IMG/VR virus record: IMGVR_UViG_3300026321_000003
Location: 1-49,623 of that record
DNA: 49,623 bases
Reading direction: 5' to 3' (one strand)
Origin: a virus
The number at the start of each line of letters is the position of its first letter. Position 1 is the first letter of the stretch. The translations under genes and the position numbers were made by a program. Under the pieces are notes generated by a model. It was not told the origin of the DNA and made no database searches. It worked only from the letters and a program-made list of their open reading frames with translations. Below, piece after piece: positions 18,301 through 25,300 of this stretch.

Positions 18301-19665
18301 ATTATCTTGCGTACCGTCAAATAGAAGTGATCCACTTCCAAATTTCTTTTGTGCAGTATCGATCTGGGTGTCACCAAATCTACTTAATACCTTTACTGCT
18401 TTAAGTCCTGTAGTAAATGTACCTGTTCCCTTACCAGTAATATAAACGTAAGTACCATCATTACTTGCAACAACACCACGACCTACTGCTTTCTTGTAGG
18501 TTACGTTGTTGGTAGTGATTGTACCAGATGCTGAATCAGTAAATGTAACAACGTTAGCATCTACTTTAGTAACTTGATAGAAGTTATCTGTAGCACCACC
18601 ACTGATAAAGTCTGCATAGATGTAATCATTGGTTAATAAACCATGTCCAGTTCTTGTTAAGGTAACTGTGGTTCCAGCACGAGTATATGTACCAGACTGG
18701 AAACTATCCTCTAACTGATATGCTATCTCAGAAGTAGCAAAAGTTCCACTAACACCACCTAATTTTAATCGAGTATTACCTGTACCATACTTACCTGTTG
18801 CTCCCTGTACACCTTGAAGACCAATAGAAGCAAAATAGTTAAATGAATTTAACCATTCAACACGAATACCATTAGTTACTTTAATACCAACTTGGTTTGG
18901 AGTGATGAATGTACACTCATTAAAGAGTACAGCAGCATGTTGTGAACCAGAATCTACTTGAGCACCATCTAATAGGGCACCACGTCCAGCATCAGCTTGT
19001 GCAAATCCATATGGATCAGCACCAGAAACTACACTACCCTTGGTAGATACAGTAACTCTTTCAACATAGGGACTCTTAACTGAGTCCTTAGATGCTACTA
19101 GAACAAATGCATATCCCTTATCGTTGCCACTATCATATTGGAAACCTTTAATTGTCATATCAGAGATATGGCAATCCCCTGAAAGAATAAATGCGTTATT
19201 ATTATTTGTCGCGCCAGTTGGATATACTTCAGTCGAACGTAAATTAGTACCACGTAGAGTTACACCATCAGGTATAGTCATCGGGAAGACTTCCTGATAA
19301 CTACCTACACCAACTACAATTGTATCCCCAGAAGTAGCTACACTAAGGGCTTTAGTTATTGTTAAGAATGCTGTGTCTTGATGCTTACCTCCAGCACCTG
19401 AGTTAGTGAGCGTAGTGGTGTCTGCACCATTTTTATTGACATACCAAGTACCACCAGGACCATTAGTAACGTCCGTGGCAAGCATTGCCGTAGTAACCTC
19501 ACCTACATTTGGTTTTTGGTTAGCGACCTCAACTATTGCTGCACCATTTCTGGCGTATAATTTTTGATCAACTATATTAAGGGCTACCTCGCCGTCTTCT
19601 AAATTAGAAGTCGTCGGGACGGCTGCCGCTGTCGTCGATCTCTTGAGCTTGATTCTCGTTGCCAT
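12316..19665 (-). CDS. Giant tail-fibre-like protein with beta-helix, laminin-G and cupredoxin-like domains, 2,449 aa
   Basis: The start ATRIKLKRSTTAAAVPTTSN then EDGEVALNIVDQKLYARNG is an Mtd-type N-terminus, which fixes the ATG although it overlaps the previous gene and lacks a clear ribosome site; an in-frame TAA lies one codon upstream. Domains in order: a right-handed beta-helix-like region (about 70-295), an HGL unit (about 325-380), a laminin-G/concanavalin-like domain (about 425-635), Gly-rich GGSGY strands (about 880-1,300), a cupredoxin-like domain (about 1,397-1,493), then fibre shaft. The end includes GGVRDVDQDTYILTEVSPSS, familiar from cyanophage fibres. It probably acts at the virion surface in binding host glycans, but no enzyme active site was identified. 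Confidence 0.83.
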   Translation of the reverse strand: MATRIKLKRSTTAAAVPTTSNLEDGEVALNIVDQKLYARNGAAIVEVANQKPNVGEVTTAMLATDVTNGPGGTWYVNKNGADTTTLTNSGAGGKHQDTAFLTITKALSVATSGDTIVVGVGSYQEVFPMTIPDGVTLRGTNLRSTEVYPTGATNNNNAFILSGDCHISDMTIKGFQYDSGNDKGYAFVLVASKDSVKSPYVERVTVSTKGSVVSGADPYGFAQADAGRGALLDGAQVDSGSQHAAVLFNECTFITPNQVGIKVTNGIRVEWLNSFNYFASIGLQGVQGATGKYGTGNTRLKLGGVSGTFATSEIAYQLEDSFQSGTYTRAGTTVTLTRTGHGLLTNDYIYADFISGGATDNFYQVTKVDANVVTFTDSASGTITTNNVTYKKAVGRGVVASNDGTYVYITGKGTGTFTTGLKAVKVLSRFGDTQIDTAQKKFGSGSLLFDGTQDNLMVPSGEDFGFGTSNFCMEAFIRPASVSGIQHIFDLRNASATDTAGKLYLNGTALHYGVGNASTRTGGTLSTGTWYHVAVARNAGTTKLFLDGVELATGADTNDYGVEKPVAIGSNYDTTAPAEAFNGHIDEVRFSKGAARFTGAFTSTTSAYTSDNNTVLLLHANGDDATTSFTDESGGTSDIRSSGGDSATSVTTADYSAFGAELRSVASACVYGTKGVQADGSGVKFLLTAHNFAYVGAGSDYTNDPSLAVQVNEVEELNNGQVLYSSTDQDGDFRVGDAFTVDQATGNVSFAATSTAQSAANITLTDGTGTTNIYPAYVETGNLRLAGNSLTSTSGKIILDPAGDQDITLNGQVVCPENIYFDSNRIASMIGTGNSSCAFTVGTFAQAGFSSYGIYSNKNFGVNKKALDDTGSGITIANEGSGYTPGAYSAALLSNPDQVATATATLATNGLLGDITITAGGSLYTANPEVTTGTAPVSGSTTFLASLSACGSVAKVVPIAPGGAGYTSPTGTFTAPPDRQFDANTAIANNAITFTQTNFKNGDKVVYDNNSNSNLTNLTSGTTYYVVNRNSVTHTLQLAATSGGTPIVLTATGAQELHIIRGETAVCGAVTVAAGAITAVAVTSGGSGYTIGSSPTLTMSETGGGVTDAQFTVWLGGELASIQTTGDGLYSAIPTLTVTANTTSGDTTGTGATATVSALTYSVESITLNNGGYGYSNVPNITFSGGSPDTDAVAAATLDTELGQVGTITLSQGGEGYTATPTVVVNGGSGSGATASLTVLPVSGTITAAGSGYVAGEYANVAFTGGTGTGASATFTVRGLFGNITAGTGGTAGEYMQINVVNNNPTATWPVTVVTKHELASTVSGITGSVTVGTTATGATSGATGVVSYVGAAAAGTDSFVMLNSPVTGTFQDNEVVNFASGGSLTTAGTPADVARYFINTGSGAVEAPNLTMIRGNTYRFDMSDATNNGHPFVMDGTSQAATTEFQTVTYGSPGVAGSFVDIVVKPGATIGNTAYYECSTHGRKMSANALINVTAGAAGEYGHGAQLDITVAGGGVTIATFPTGMQGSDYKVGDVLRVTSNALIGNTSGFLYTITGNDTGVFSVTEIQASGSGYAVSDVLSADDVNLGDAGGSGFQYTVSKVGYVGTAEIATGNGGAGFFSGQTIVFDDTQFSGMGAGSNFAMTANTIITTSITTIAGDGSLTSANYNFSAAGNLTIGSSGTTSTLSSDTLTTGTIQASANLTAVGGTFSGVLGVTGISTFTGNIVCNGLDNFVENMRAGIQAGTAAAPALFLAAENDTGFYRSAADEISISHSGTQKHVIKATGIETAGDIVADSTIGNAAPFFKVDSTAETLTVGSANSGLQLNNAAVLTAAGQDANIPVTITPKGEGDMVVTGAANREFQVNDGNVANKKFFVDTQTGNAEVAGTFKIDEKLKFQVNSIENADIGGTNSFGEILTVAVTGSGTGYTDGSYTACTVTATTGIGTAATFDVTVSGGAITAAVVTAAAKGHNYHIGDEITFNPATIGGGSGNTVTITDTQGQGIVLKPGGGKSAYVKSTGSLIIPAGTTNQRPLVNDRIAGAIRFNSTQLQFEGFNGNDFVSLGGVRDVDQDTYILTEVSPSSDEDTFEFFAAGINNLSLNNTTLAFKTNMTGTTYAASHLATVTGGFTLNGTIYDTNPLEVKGQGNLIAAVRSKKDFEISGGLRLRSVPAQGVAATLDAATLTQVATSYTASTTFTAVTTLGSVEGVGATLDIVTDGAGTITTVAINAGGTLYEAASAPSAGNGEVLRVLGTALGGLTPSQDVTIRVDTISSPSTPYARNDVLLQDYLTRLDSKAFIALDSNASECKWKINRNWQAGGTESYLTVFDSTATFMELDSARVEGGQMTSFSSNASIAAFDKTAYKGAKTLITIESDDGKVQMFEVTAICAAGGTVAHCTVTNSITSDNDLMDATVSVAANNVNISLNKSSAATSSSTFTGRYTTTKVKV
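15186..15478 (-). other. Cupredoxin-like domain with candidate type-1 copper ligands
   Basis: Residues about 1,397-1,493 of the fibre. PNLTMIRGNTYRFDMSD, NNGHPFVMDG and AYYECSTHGRKMSANALINV fit the cupredoxin pattern of an early strand, a GHPF-type His, and a Cys-x2-His-x3-Met loop. The candidate ligands are His1431, Cys1479, His1482 and Met1486, at relative offsets 0, 48, 51 and 55. Plastocyanin ligands (His37, Cys84, His87, Met92) have offsets 0, 47, 50 and 55. Copper binding is inference. Confidence 0.65.
15750..17030 (-). repeat. GGSGY beta-strand repeats in the 2,449-aa fibre
   Basis: About nine Gly-rich units at residues about 880-1,305, for example GGAGYTSPTGTFTAPPD, SGGSGYTIGSSPTLTMS, NNGGYGYSNVPNITFSGGSP and QGGEGYTATPTVVVNGGSGS. 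They share the GGxGYxxxPxVxxxGGxGxGA core with the giant wedge protein and gp8. Confidence 0.7.
17760..18390 (-). other. Laminin-G/concanavalin-like domain of the 2,449-aa fibre
   Basis: Residues about 425-635. KKFGSGSLLFDGTQDNLMVP, FTVEAFIRP-like NFCMEAFIRPASVSGIQHIF, TWYHVAVARNAGTTKLFLDG and NGHIDEVRFSKGAARFTGAF, with LLLHANGDD near the end, match the LamG type-3 pattern. The fold commonly binds sugars. Confidence 0.78.
18850..19450 (-). other. Beta-helix (pectin-lyase-like) region of the 2,449-aa fibre
   Basis: Residues about 70-295. GTWYVNKNGADTTTLTNSGA, FLTITKALSVATSGDTIVVG and IPDGVTLRGTNLRSTEVYPT fit the YV...GxD...TIxxAl...GDTIxVxxGxY...IPxGVxLxG pattern of right-handed beta-helix proteins. 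Such folds are frequent in phage fibres that bind or cut polysaccharide. I see no convincing catalytic set. Confidence 0.6.
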
Positions 19666-19810
19666 CTGTTATAGCATCACTAGTTTTTTGTTCGGTTATA
19701 CTATTTAACTGGGCTGACAGATCTTGGATCTGTGCTTCCAGCATCACATTAATAAGGGTCAACTCAGATACTTTTTTTTGTAATGTAGAAATAACAATTT
19801 GTGCATTCAT
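19604..19810 (-). CDS. Small coiled-coil protein between fibre genes, 68 aa
   Basis: A 68-aa protein with a Leu/Val heptad helix over residues 5-40 (IVISTLQKKVSELTLINVML then EAQIQDLSAQLNSI) and an acidic, polar tail ending RPDDF. No Shine-Dalgarno site is evident ahead of the ATG. A run of eight A in the coding strand encodes QKK. The gene overlaps the start of the 2,449-aa fibre by 62 bases in another frame. Small coiled-coil proteins in this position are common, as I recall, in T4-like marine phages; a chaperone or trimerisation role is inferred, not shown. Confidence 0.68.
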   Translation of the reverse strand: MNAQIVISTLQKKVSELTLINVMLEAQIQDLSAQLNSITEQKTSDAITDGNENQAQEIDDSGSRPDDF

Positions 19811-19829
19811 TTTAATAAGATTCTAATTT

Positions 19830-21506
19830 TTAGAAAGTTCCACCGTCTATGGTGTTTGTCCATACAGGAACTCCACCACTAGTTACTGTTAGTATCTGAT
19901 AAGAATCAGTTACGTCAGGACTAGATCCAGGAGTACTCATATTAGCAGCACCAGTTACTTGTAAAGCACCTGCAGCATTACCATATACGATACCGTTTTG
20001 AGTGAATGTACTAACACCAGTACCACCATACTGAACGGTAAGGTCGGTGTCTAGTTCAAGATCACCAATAAGAACAGTACCACGGTTTCCAGTTACACCG
20101 AAAACAGTACCTGTGTCAGTTGCTTCTTCAATGAATGTCCAAGCACCTGCACCATCGTTACCACCTGTACGGTCATAACCGAAGAAACCAAACTTGTTGG
20201 TTCCAGATGCATTGTAGTGTACTTTAACACCACGATCCATTGCATCATCAGCACCTCTAACTGTAACTATTGTGCTACCAAGAGCAAGTTCAGTAGTGAT
20301 GTTAGCAGATAATGTAAGGGTCTTAGTACCAGTGTTGATAGCAGATATAGTTGTGCCACCAGGAATTCCTGTAGCAGTTACAGAGTCACCAACTTGTAGT
20401 TGTTCTACAGCATCAACTTTAACATCTGCCTGTGAAGCAGCAGCTGCTAATTGAACATTTACTGGAGTAGTAGGATCACCCAATTCAATGGTAGGATCGT
20501 TAACACTCATTGAAGCAGAGTTAACAGTCGTTGTAGTACCATCAATTTGAAGGTCACCTTTAATTATGACCAAACCATCAGCGTCTCCACCTGCAGGATA
20601 TGGGTCAATAATCAATTCTTGTACACTATTAATAGTGGAAAGTGTATTTCCATCTAATTTCAGATTGTCAATTTCAATTTGACCAGTCTGAGCTGTATTA
20701 CCAGTAATGTTTGTTAGACCATTGAAGGTAACTTGATTCTGGAAGACTGTTGTTGCGTTAACTGTTAGTGTGTCAGTATTAGCAGTACCCAATGTTGTGT
20801 TGTCATCAACCTTAAGGTCTTTGATCCATGCAGTTGCAGCAACACCAATACCACCAGCATAAGTTACAGATGCAGTTGCTACGTTAGAAGCATCAGTTGT
20901 ATCTGCAAAGTTTACTTGGACACCAGTTCCATAGTTCCAGTCTGCACCATCTACTTGGATCTTGTCAGTAGTAGTCTCGTCATATCTGATAGAACCATCC
21001 TTTGCATTACCAAAGTTTAGTTTCATATCATCAGCGATACGCAAGTCGGGGGTTCCTGCTACACGCTTAATGTCTAAAACTGCGTCTGAATCATTGAATG
21101 AGAGTTCTACATCTCCTGTAGTTCCAAATTCTAGTTCCTGACCATCTTCTATTACTAGTTTACCTGTGCCATTTGCACGGAAGATGAGGTCAGCATCAGT
21201 AGTGGCTGTTGTAATGACGTTAGCATTCAAGTTAATGTCATCAACATTCCAAGTATCTACCTTTGAGTTGCTATCTACAAGAACAGCAGATGATGCAGTT
21301 ACAGTACCATGGGCATGATCCAACATGTCCGTGAAGTATCTACCACCAACTACCTGAGCAGCACTACTATTGTCACCAATGAATAATCGGTCACCAGCGT
21401 TTGCTTGTGTACCGTTACCACCAGTTGTTACGGCTAATTCACCGTAAGTTATGGTTCCTGGTGCGGTTGATCCAGTACTCCTTTTAATTAGGATATTCGA
21501 TGCCAT
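19830..21506 (-). CDS. Tail-fibre-like protein with Mtd-type N-terminus, 558 aa
   Basis: The N-terminus ASNILIKRSTGSTAPGTITY followed by GELAVTTGGN matches the short IKRST...GELA domain found at the start of many phage fibres (major tropism determinant N-terminal type). The body is a fibre shaft with units such as DADLIFRANGTGKLVIEDGQ and VELSFNDSDAVLDIKR, then SASMSVNDPTIELGDPTTPV, a common cyanophage fibre block. Near residues 365-410 is a VTATGIPGGTTISAINTGTK unit. It ends VWTNTIDGGTF. A GGGGG-containing ribosome site encoded by the upstream gene's GGS codons lies nine bases before the ATG. It likely forms a trimeric host-recognition or decoration fibre. Confidence 0.78.
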   Translation of the reverse strand: MASNILIKRSTGSTAPGTITYGELAVTTGGNGTQANAGDRLFIGDNSSAAQVVGGRYFTDMLDHAHGTVTASSAVLVDSNSKVDTWNVDDINLNANVITTATTDADLIFRANGTGKLVIEDGQELEFGTTGDVELSFNDSDAVLDIKRVAGTPDLRIADDMKLNFGNAKDGSIRYDETTTDKIQVDGADWNYGTGVQVNFADTTDASNVATASVTYAGGIGVAATAWIKDLKVDDNTTLGTANTDTLTVNATTVFQNQVTFNGLTNITGNTAQTGQIEIDNLKLDGNTLSTINSVQELIIDPYPAGGDADGLVIIKGDLQIDGTTTTVNSASMSVNDPTIELGDPTTPVNVQLAAAASQADVKVDAVEQLQVGDSVTATGIPGGTTISAINTGTKTLTLSANITTELALGSTIVTVRGADDAMDRGVKVHYNASGTNKFGFFGYDRTGGNDGAGAWTFIEEATDTGTVFGVTGNRGTVLIGDLELDTDLTVQYGGTGVSTFTQNGIVYGNAAGALQVTGAANMSTPGSSPDVTDSYQILTVTSGGVPVWTNTIDGGTF

Positions 21507-21727
21507 CAGAAGCTACCCCCGTTGATAGTGATGTCGTTTAAAATGTTTGTTGGTACAAATTTTGTGTTCGCAGCGTCGTAAACTAGCACTGCACCATTTG
21601 CTAGTCCACCTTGCGAGGAATCAGTAAGGTCAACATCGGACATTCCTCCGATGGTTCCTCCACCACCACCTGTGGCGACTCTAGTTACTCTTGGAACCGA
21701 TTGGTCTCCAAATCTCAGTCTTGCCAT
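21506..21727 (-). CDS. Small fibre/adaptor-like protein ending GGSF, 73 aa
   Basis: A 73-aa protein with a Gly-rich linker (ATGGGGGTIGG) followed by a fibre-type unit, MSDVDLTDSSQGGLANGAVL, then VYDAANTKFVPTNILND and the end ITINGGSF. The unit DVDLT...GAVLVYD...KFVP is common in marine phage fibre and collar proteins. The last residues resemble the end of the next gene product (TIDGGTF), pointing to a shared C-terminal attachment or trimer motif. The start has a GAGGGGG ribosome site ten bases upstream (21738-21744). The stop overlaps the next ATG as TGATG. Confidence 0.7.
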   Translation of the reverse strand: MARLRFGDQSVPRVTRVATGGGGGTIGGMSDVDLTDSSQGGLANGAVLVYDAANTKFVPTNILNDITINGGSF

Positions 21728-22065
21728 TAGATAGTTACCCCCTCAAGTACACTGACAGAACCTTCTAGCACTCTTGACTTGGTACCAGAAGCAGAAGTAA
21801 TAACGACATCATATACAAAACGACCTGACTTCATTGCAGCCGTTTGTCCATTAGTTAACGATAGTTGAATCTGACCAGCAGTAGCAGGAGACAATATTGC
21901 CGCTGTTACCGTAGTCGAAGAACTACTAGTATAGTGTTTCTTAATCTTGCAAGCTACTGAATAACCAGTTAGGTTAAATACAGTTCCGTTATCATTCTCG
22001 ATACTGAAATCGATAATGAAGTCCGAACCTTGATAAATCAGCAGATTGGATACAGCACTTGCCAT
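21727..22065 (-). CDS. BppU-N-like beta protein, 112 aa
   Basis: A compact beta domain with the form seen in the N-terminal domain of phage baseplate upper proteins (BppU-N-like): a Gly-Ser-Asp-Phe start (IYQGSDFIIDFSIENDNG), NLTGYSVACKIKKHY, a central AGQIQLSLTNGQTAAM, GRFVYDVVITSASG and the closing VLEGSVSVLEGVT. The fit is by pattern only. In related phages such domains attach receptor-binding proteins to the baseplate. A possible late promoter lies upstream. Its last codons (GAG GGG GTA) form a strong ribosome site for the next gene, and the TAA overlaps the next ATG (TAATG). Confidence 0.65.
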   Translation of the reverse strand: MASAVSNLLIYQGSDFIIDFSIENDNGTVFNLTGYSVACKIKKHYTSSSSTTVTAAILSPATAGQIQLSLTNGQTAAMKSGRFVYDVVITSASGTKSRVLEGSVSVLEGVTI

Positions 22066-22101
22066 ACTCTAAAGGAATCCTAAGTATTATTTAGCTTAAC
22101 T

Positions 22102-22329
22102 CTATTTATCCACCTTCTTAGCCAAACTTTTAACAAGTTCTTTTAATTCACCCACTTCACTCCTAAGAGAGCTCATTTCTTCTTCTTTTCTCTTTGCTTC
22201 CCTTCGTGCTCTCTTATACGCATCATAAGCACTTTGATCTGTGTTTATTATCGCATTAGACGACGGATCCCTGCCAAGCTGGTTGTGACCACTGACAGGG
22301 ACTAGAAAGATGTCTACGTCTTTACTCAT
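22102..22329 (-). CDS. Small coiled-coil protein, 75 aa
   Basis: A 75-aa protein whose first 30 residues are polar (SKDVDIFLVPVSGHNQLGRD). The second half is a strongly charged helix, AYKRARREAKRKEEEMSSLR followed by SEVGELKELVKSLAKKVDK, with heptad-like Leu/Val spacing typical of a short coiled coil. It is coupled to the upstream 2,229-aa gene by TAATG. The last codons (VDK-stop) contain GATAAATA, a possible promoter for the fibre genes. Small coiled-coil proteins next to fibre genes may act as trimerisation or assembly factors, but no family is recognised. Confidence 0.7.
   Translation of the reverse strand: MSKDVDIFLVPVSGHNQLGRDPSSNAIINTDQSAYDAYKRARREAKRKEEEMSSLRSEVGELKELVKSLAKKVDK
22103..22110 (-). 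promoter_or_regulatory. Possible late promoter GATAAATA ahead of the fibre genes
   Basis: GATAAATA on the minus strand fits NATAAATA but lies 37 bases before the ATG at 22065, further than the exact matches, and overlaps the last codons of the 75-aa gene. It precedes one of the larger gaps in the window. Confidence 0.4.
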
Positions 22330-25300
22330 TATGCAAGAGCGATTGCTCTGAAATCCTTAACTCTAGGTATGTATGGTTGGTTGTGAGCGAGAAGAGCTAT
22401 CTTGATTTGGAATCCATCAAAGTCATTTGCCTCTTCCACTGTATACTCATAATCAGTCCATGCGAAGATTTCGTTCTGTGGAATCATTTCTCCAGTATCA
22501 GGTTTACCATCAGTATTGAAGAATTGGAATTCCAAATCATCCAAATTACCTGCGTAACCAACTGGTATTAACTTATACATGACTGCAATCTTAGATTCTG
22601 TCCAAGAGTTAGCAGCAAGCATAACCTTTATACCACTAGCACTCTTCTCTAATTTTGCTACCTTAGTAATGTAGTTAGCAACACACTCTCCACCGATACC
22701 TGAGGTTGGTGGGATGTTATTGAGAACATTAGCAGTTGTGATGATACCGCATTGTGCCAGATCGATAACTGGACTCAAGTGAGTTACTTCAGAATTAAGA
22801 TTGAGTTCCATAGTGAATGATTTCACACTACTCATCCTGTTAATCTCATTTAACTGGTTGGCAATAACCTTAGTTGTGAAGAAGTTGTTATCGTCACCAA
22901 CTGTAACATCTTGCCATGCACTATCTTTAACGAATGATGTTTCAGCACTGAACCCTGTTGGGAATGGTCCTGAGGAAGTTCCAGAAGTACCCTTAACTCT
23001 ACAAATAAAGCTAGTCTTAGGTTCTACATGACTTTGGATTTGTGGTGTAAGAACATCCCAAGGAATATTCTGTGAAGCGATCATATTTGATCCACCACAA
23101 CTAATACTCGAACTAGCAGTCTTATTAGTAATCTTCAAGTTGTAACTATGAGGACTATTGATAGAGATAATTCCACCAGTTGTATTATTATGTGTACCAT
23201 TAATTAAAGTAAGTGGGATTCCAGTAAGGTTGTAGCATTGTACAACTGCATTATCAGCATGTGCTTTACCTGTACCAGATCCTGAAGTACCTGAATAATT
23301 TCTACCTGCAGCATTAATAGTAATGACGTTACCTGCGATACCTTGATATGCGATAATCTCATCAGCACTACCATCCTCTGCAGTACCTATAATCTTGAGG
23401 AAACCAAGGTTAGAAGCACTTACAGCAGATCCACCAATAGTTGTATGGAACTGAGATGCATCATCAACAGTTAGTGAAGTACCTGTAGTTGTTAATCCAG
23501 ATCCCATATTAACGGCAGTAGGTGCAACTTCAGAAACTACTCCAGTTAATTCATAGTAGTTAAGATTGGATTGCATACCATGGTTACCATGGAACACTCT
23601 AATCTGATCACTTCCAGAAGTTGTTCTAAGAGTATTTGGTCTTAGGTGTAAATATCCACCGTTATTCCTACCAAGTTGTGCATTCTCTAGCATCAACTTA
23701 GAAGGTGCTGCTGTAGTAGGAAGTGTAAATTCTGCTCTATACATCTTAAACATCAAATCCTCATACTGAGAAGGTGTCCAAGTAGATGCGTTCTGTGACT
23801 TGAATAGTACACCGATATATGGCTGCTCTGAGATCTTCTCACCAGCATGTGCAGCGTCAATAGCATCCTTACCAAGTAATGAGATGAATACTCTATACTG
23901 GTTAGAATCAGATGTTAAGACAATAGCATGTTCTTGATTGCGTCCTACAAATACAGGTGCCTTAAATGTAAAGGTTGTTGGTTTAGAAGCATCTGAAGAT
24001 GTAAATACGTCATCAGCATCCTTATTCACTTTAGAGAATGGTAGGATAGTCTGAGTTGGAATTCCATTTTCAACAGTTCTTATGTCAATAGAAACTGGGA
24101 TTTCTTCATCCTTACTATGGAAGAATAGATCAATCTTCGTTAAGAATACTCCACCTTCATATGCTGCATCTTCGACAAGGAAGGTCTGAGCAAGAGGGTC
24201 ACACCATCTAGTTTCTTCAGTTTGATCAACACTAACGCTAGTAAGAGTTCTAGCATCTTTCATATCCTCTGAAGTTACTTTAGCATTTCTCACAGAGATA
24301 ACTGTCTCTTGAGTAGTCTGCTTAATACCTGATGATGAAAATTCTGCTTCACCACTAGAATCGGATATACCAGGTGTCTTATTATTAGTATCGGAATCAG
24401 TAAGTCTGAATAGTTTAGTACCAGTCTTGAATTTTAAGTTACCAGAAACACTTGGATTACCAATGAAGAATGTTCCTCTGAGTTTTCCTTTCTTATCAGT
24501 AACTAGATCCTTATTAGAAACTTTAGCAATAGCACCAGAAGTTTCTCCATAGACATAAGCATTAATCTTAGGTGATCCGAAATAGGTTCCCTTAGCAGCA
24601 TCTGATAAAGACTTAGTATCAATATTAAGGAATGATAGGTTAGACTTATAATCACTAATAGTACTAATATCAGTACCGTCTAGTGGGTTGATCGCATAAC
24701 CTTCATTAGGTGCTGCTACTCTTCCTTGGAATACTGCAGTTCCACCAGGTCCATCTACACGTACAGTCTCACCAATTTGGAAAGGTATACTGTTAGTCTG
24801 AGCATCAGTGCTAGGATCCTTAATAACACCAATTACCTTAGGTGTAATAAGTTTAGTTGGAAGTGAGATTCCATCGAAGAAAGCATAGAACTTAGTTCTT
24901 GGTTTTAGCTTCTCACAAGTAAATTCTATATTCCTAGAGCGCATATGCTTAATATGCTCAACAGAAACAACTTTAGTTCCTAAAGATTGTTGCTCAATAA
25001 CTGGAGTTACTCTATATCTAATACCACTTCTTGTTTGCTTAGTAGTGGTTGTAGTTGTAGTTGTAATAGTTCTGTGTCTTTCCCAACCACCTTTCTGACC
25101 GTGGTTAGGTGATCTCCATGCACCAGTGTTAACTGATACATCTGTACCAGTCCAAGTTGTTTTCCATGAATTCCACTGAATAGGTGTGAAACCATTTTGA
25201 TCAGCATTATATTCATGGATCGTAGTCATGAAGTTTCCTTCAACAACTGGACCTTTAATAGTATCTAATACTGTTGTATCTACCCAGTTATCAGATTCAG

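Noticed and set aside
12316-19665. Diversity-generating retroelement suggested by the Mtd-type fibre N-terminus
   Set aside because: No reverse transcriptase gene or template/variable repeat pair is visible in the window; the N-terminal domain alone is common in fibres without such elements.
19604-19810. Programmed frameshift at the run of eight A in the 68-aa gene, fusing it to the 2,449-aa fibre
   Set aside because: A -1 slip leads to the wrong frame, and the +1 frame meets a TAA one codon before the fibre's ATG, so no fusion could form.
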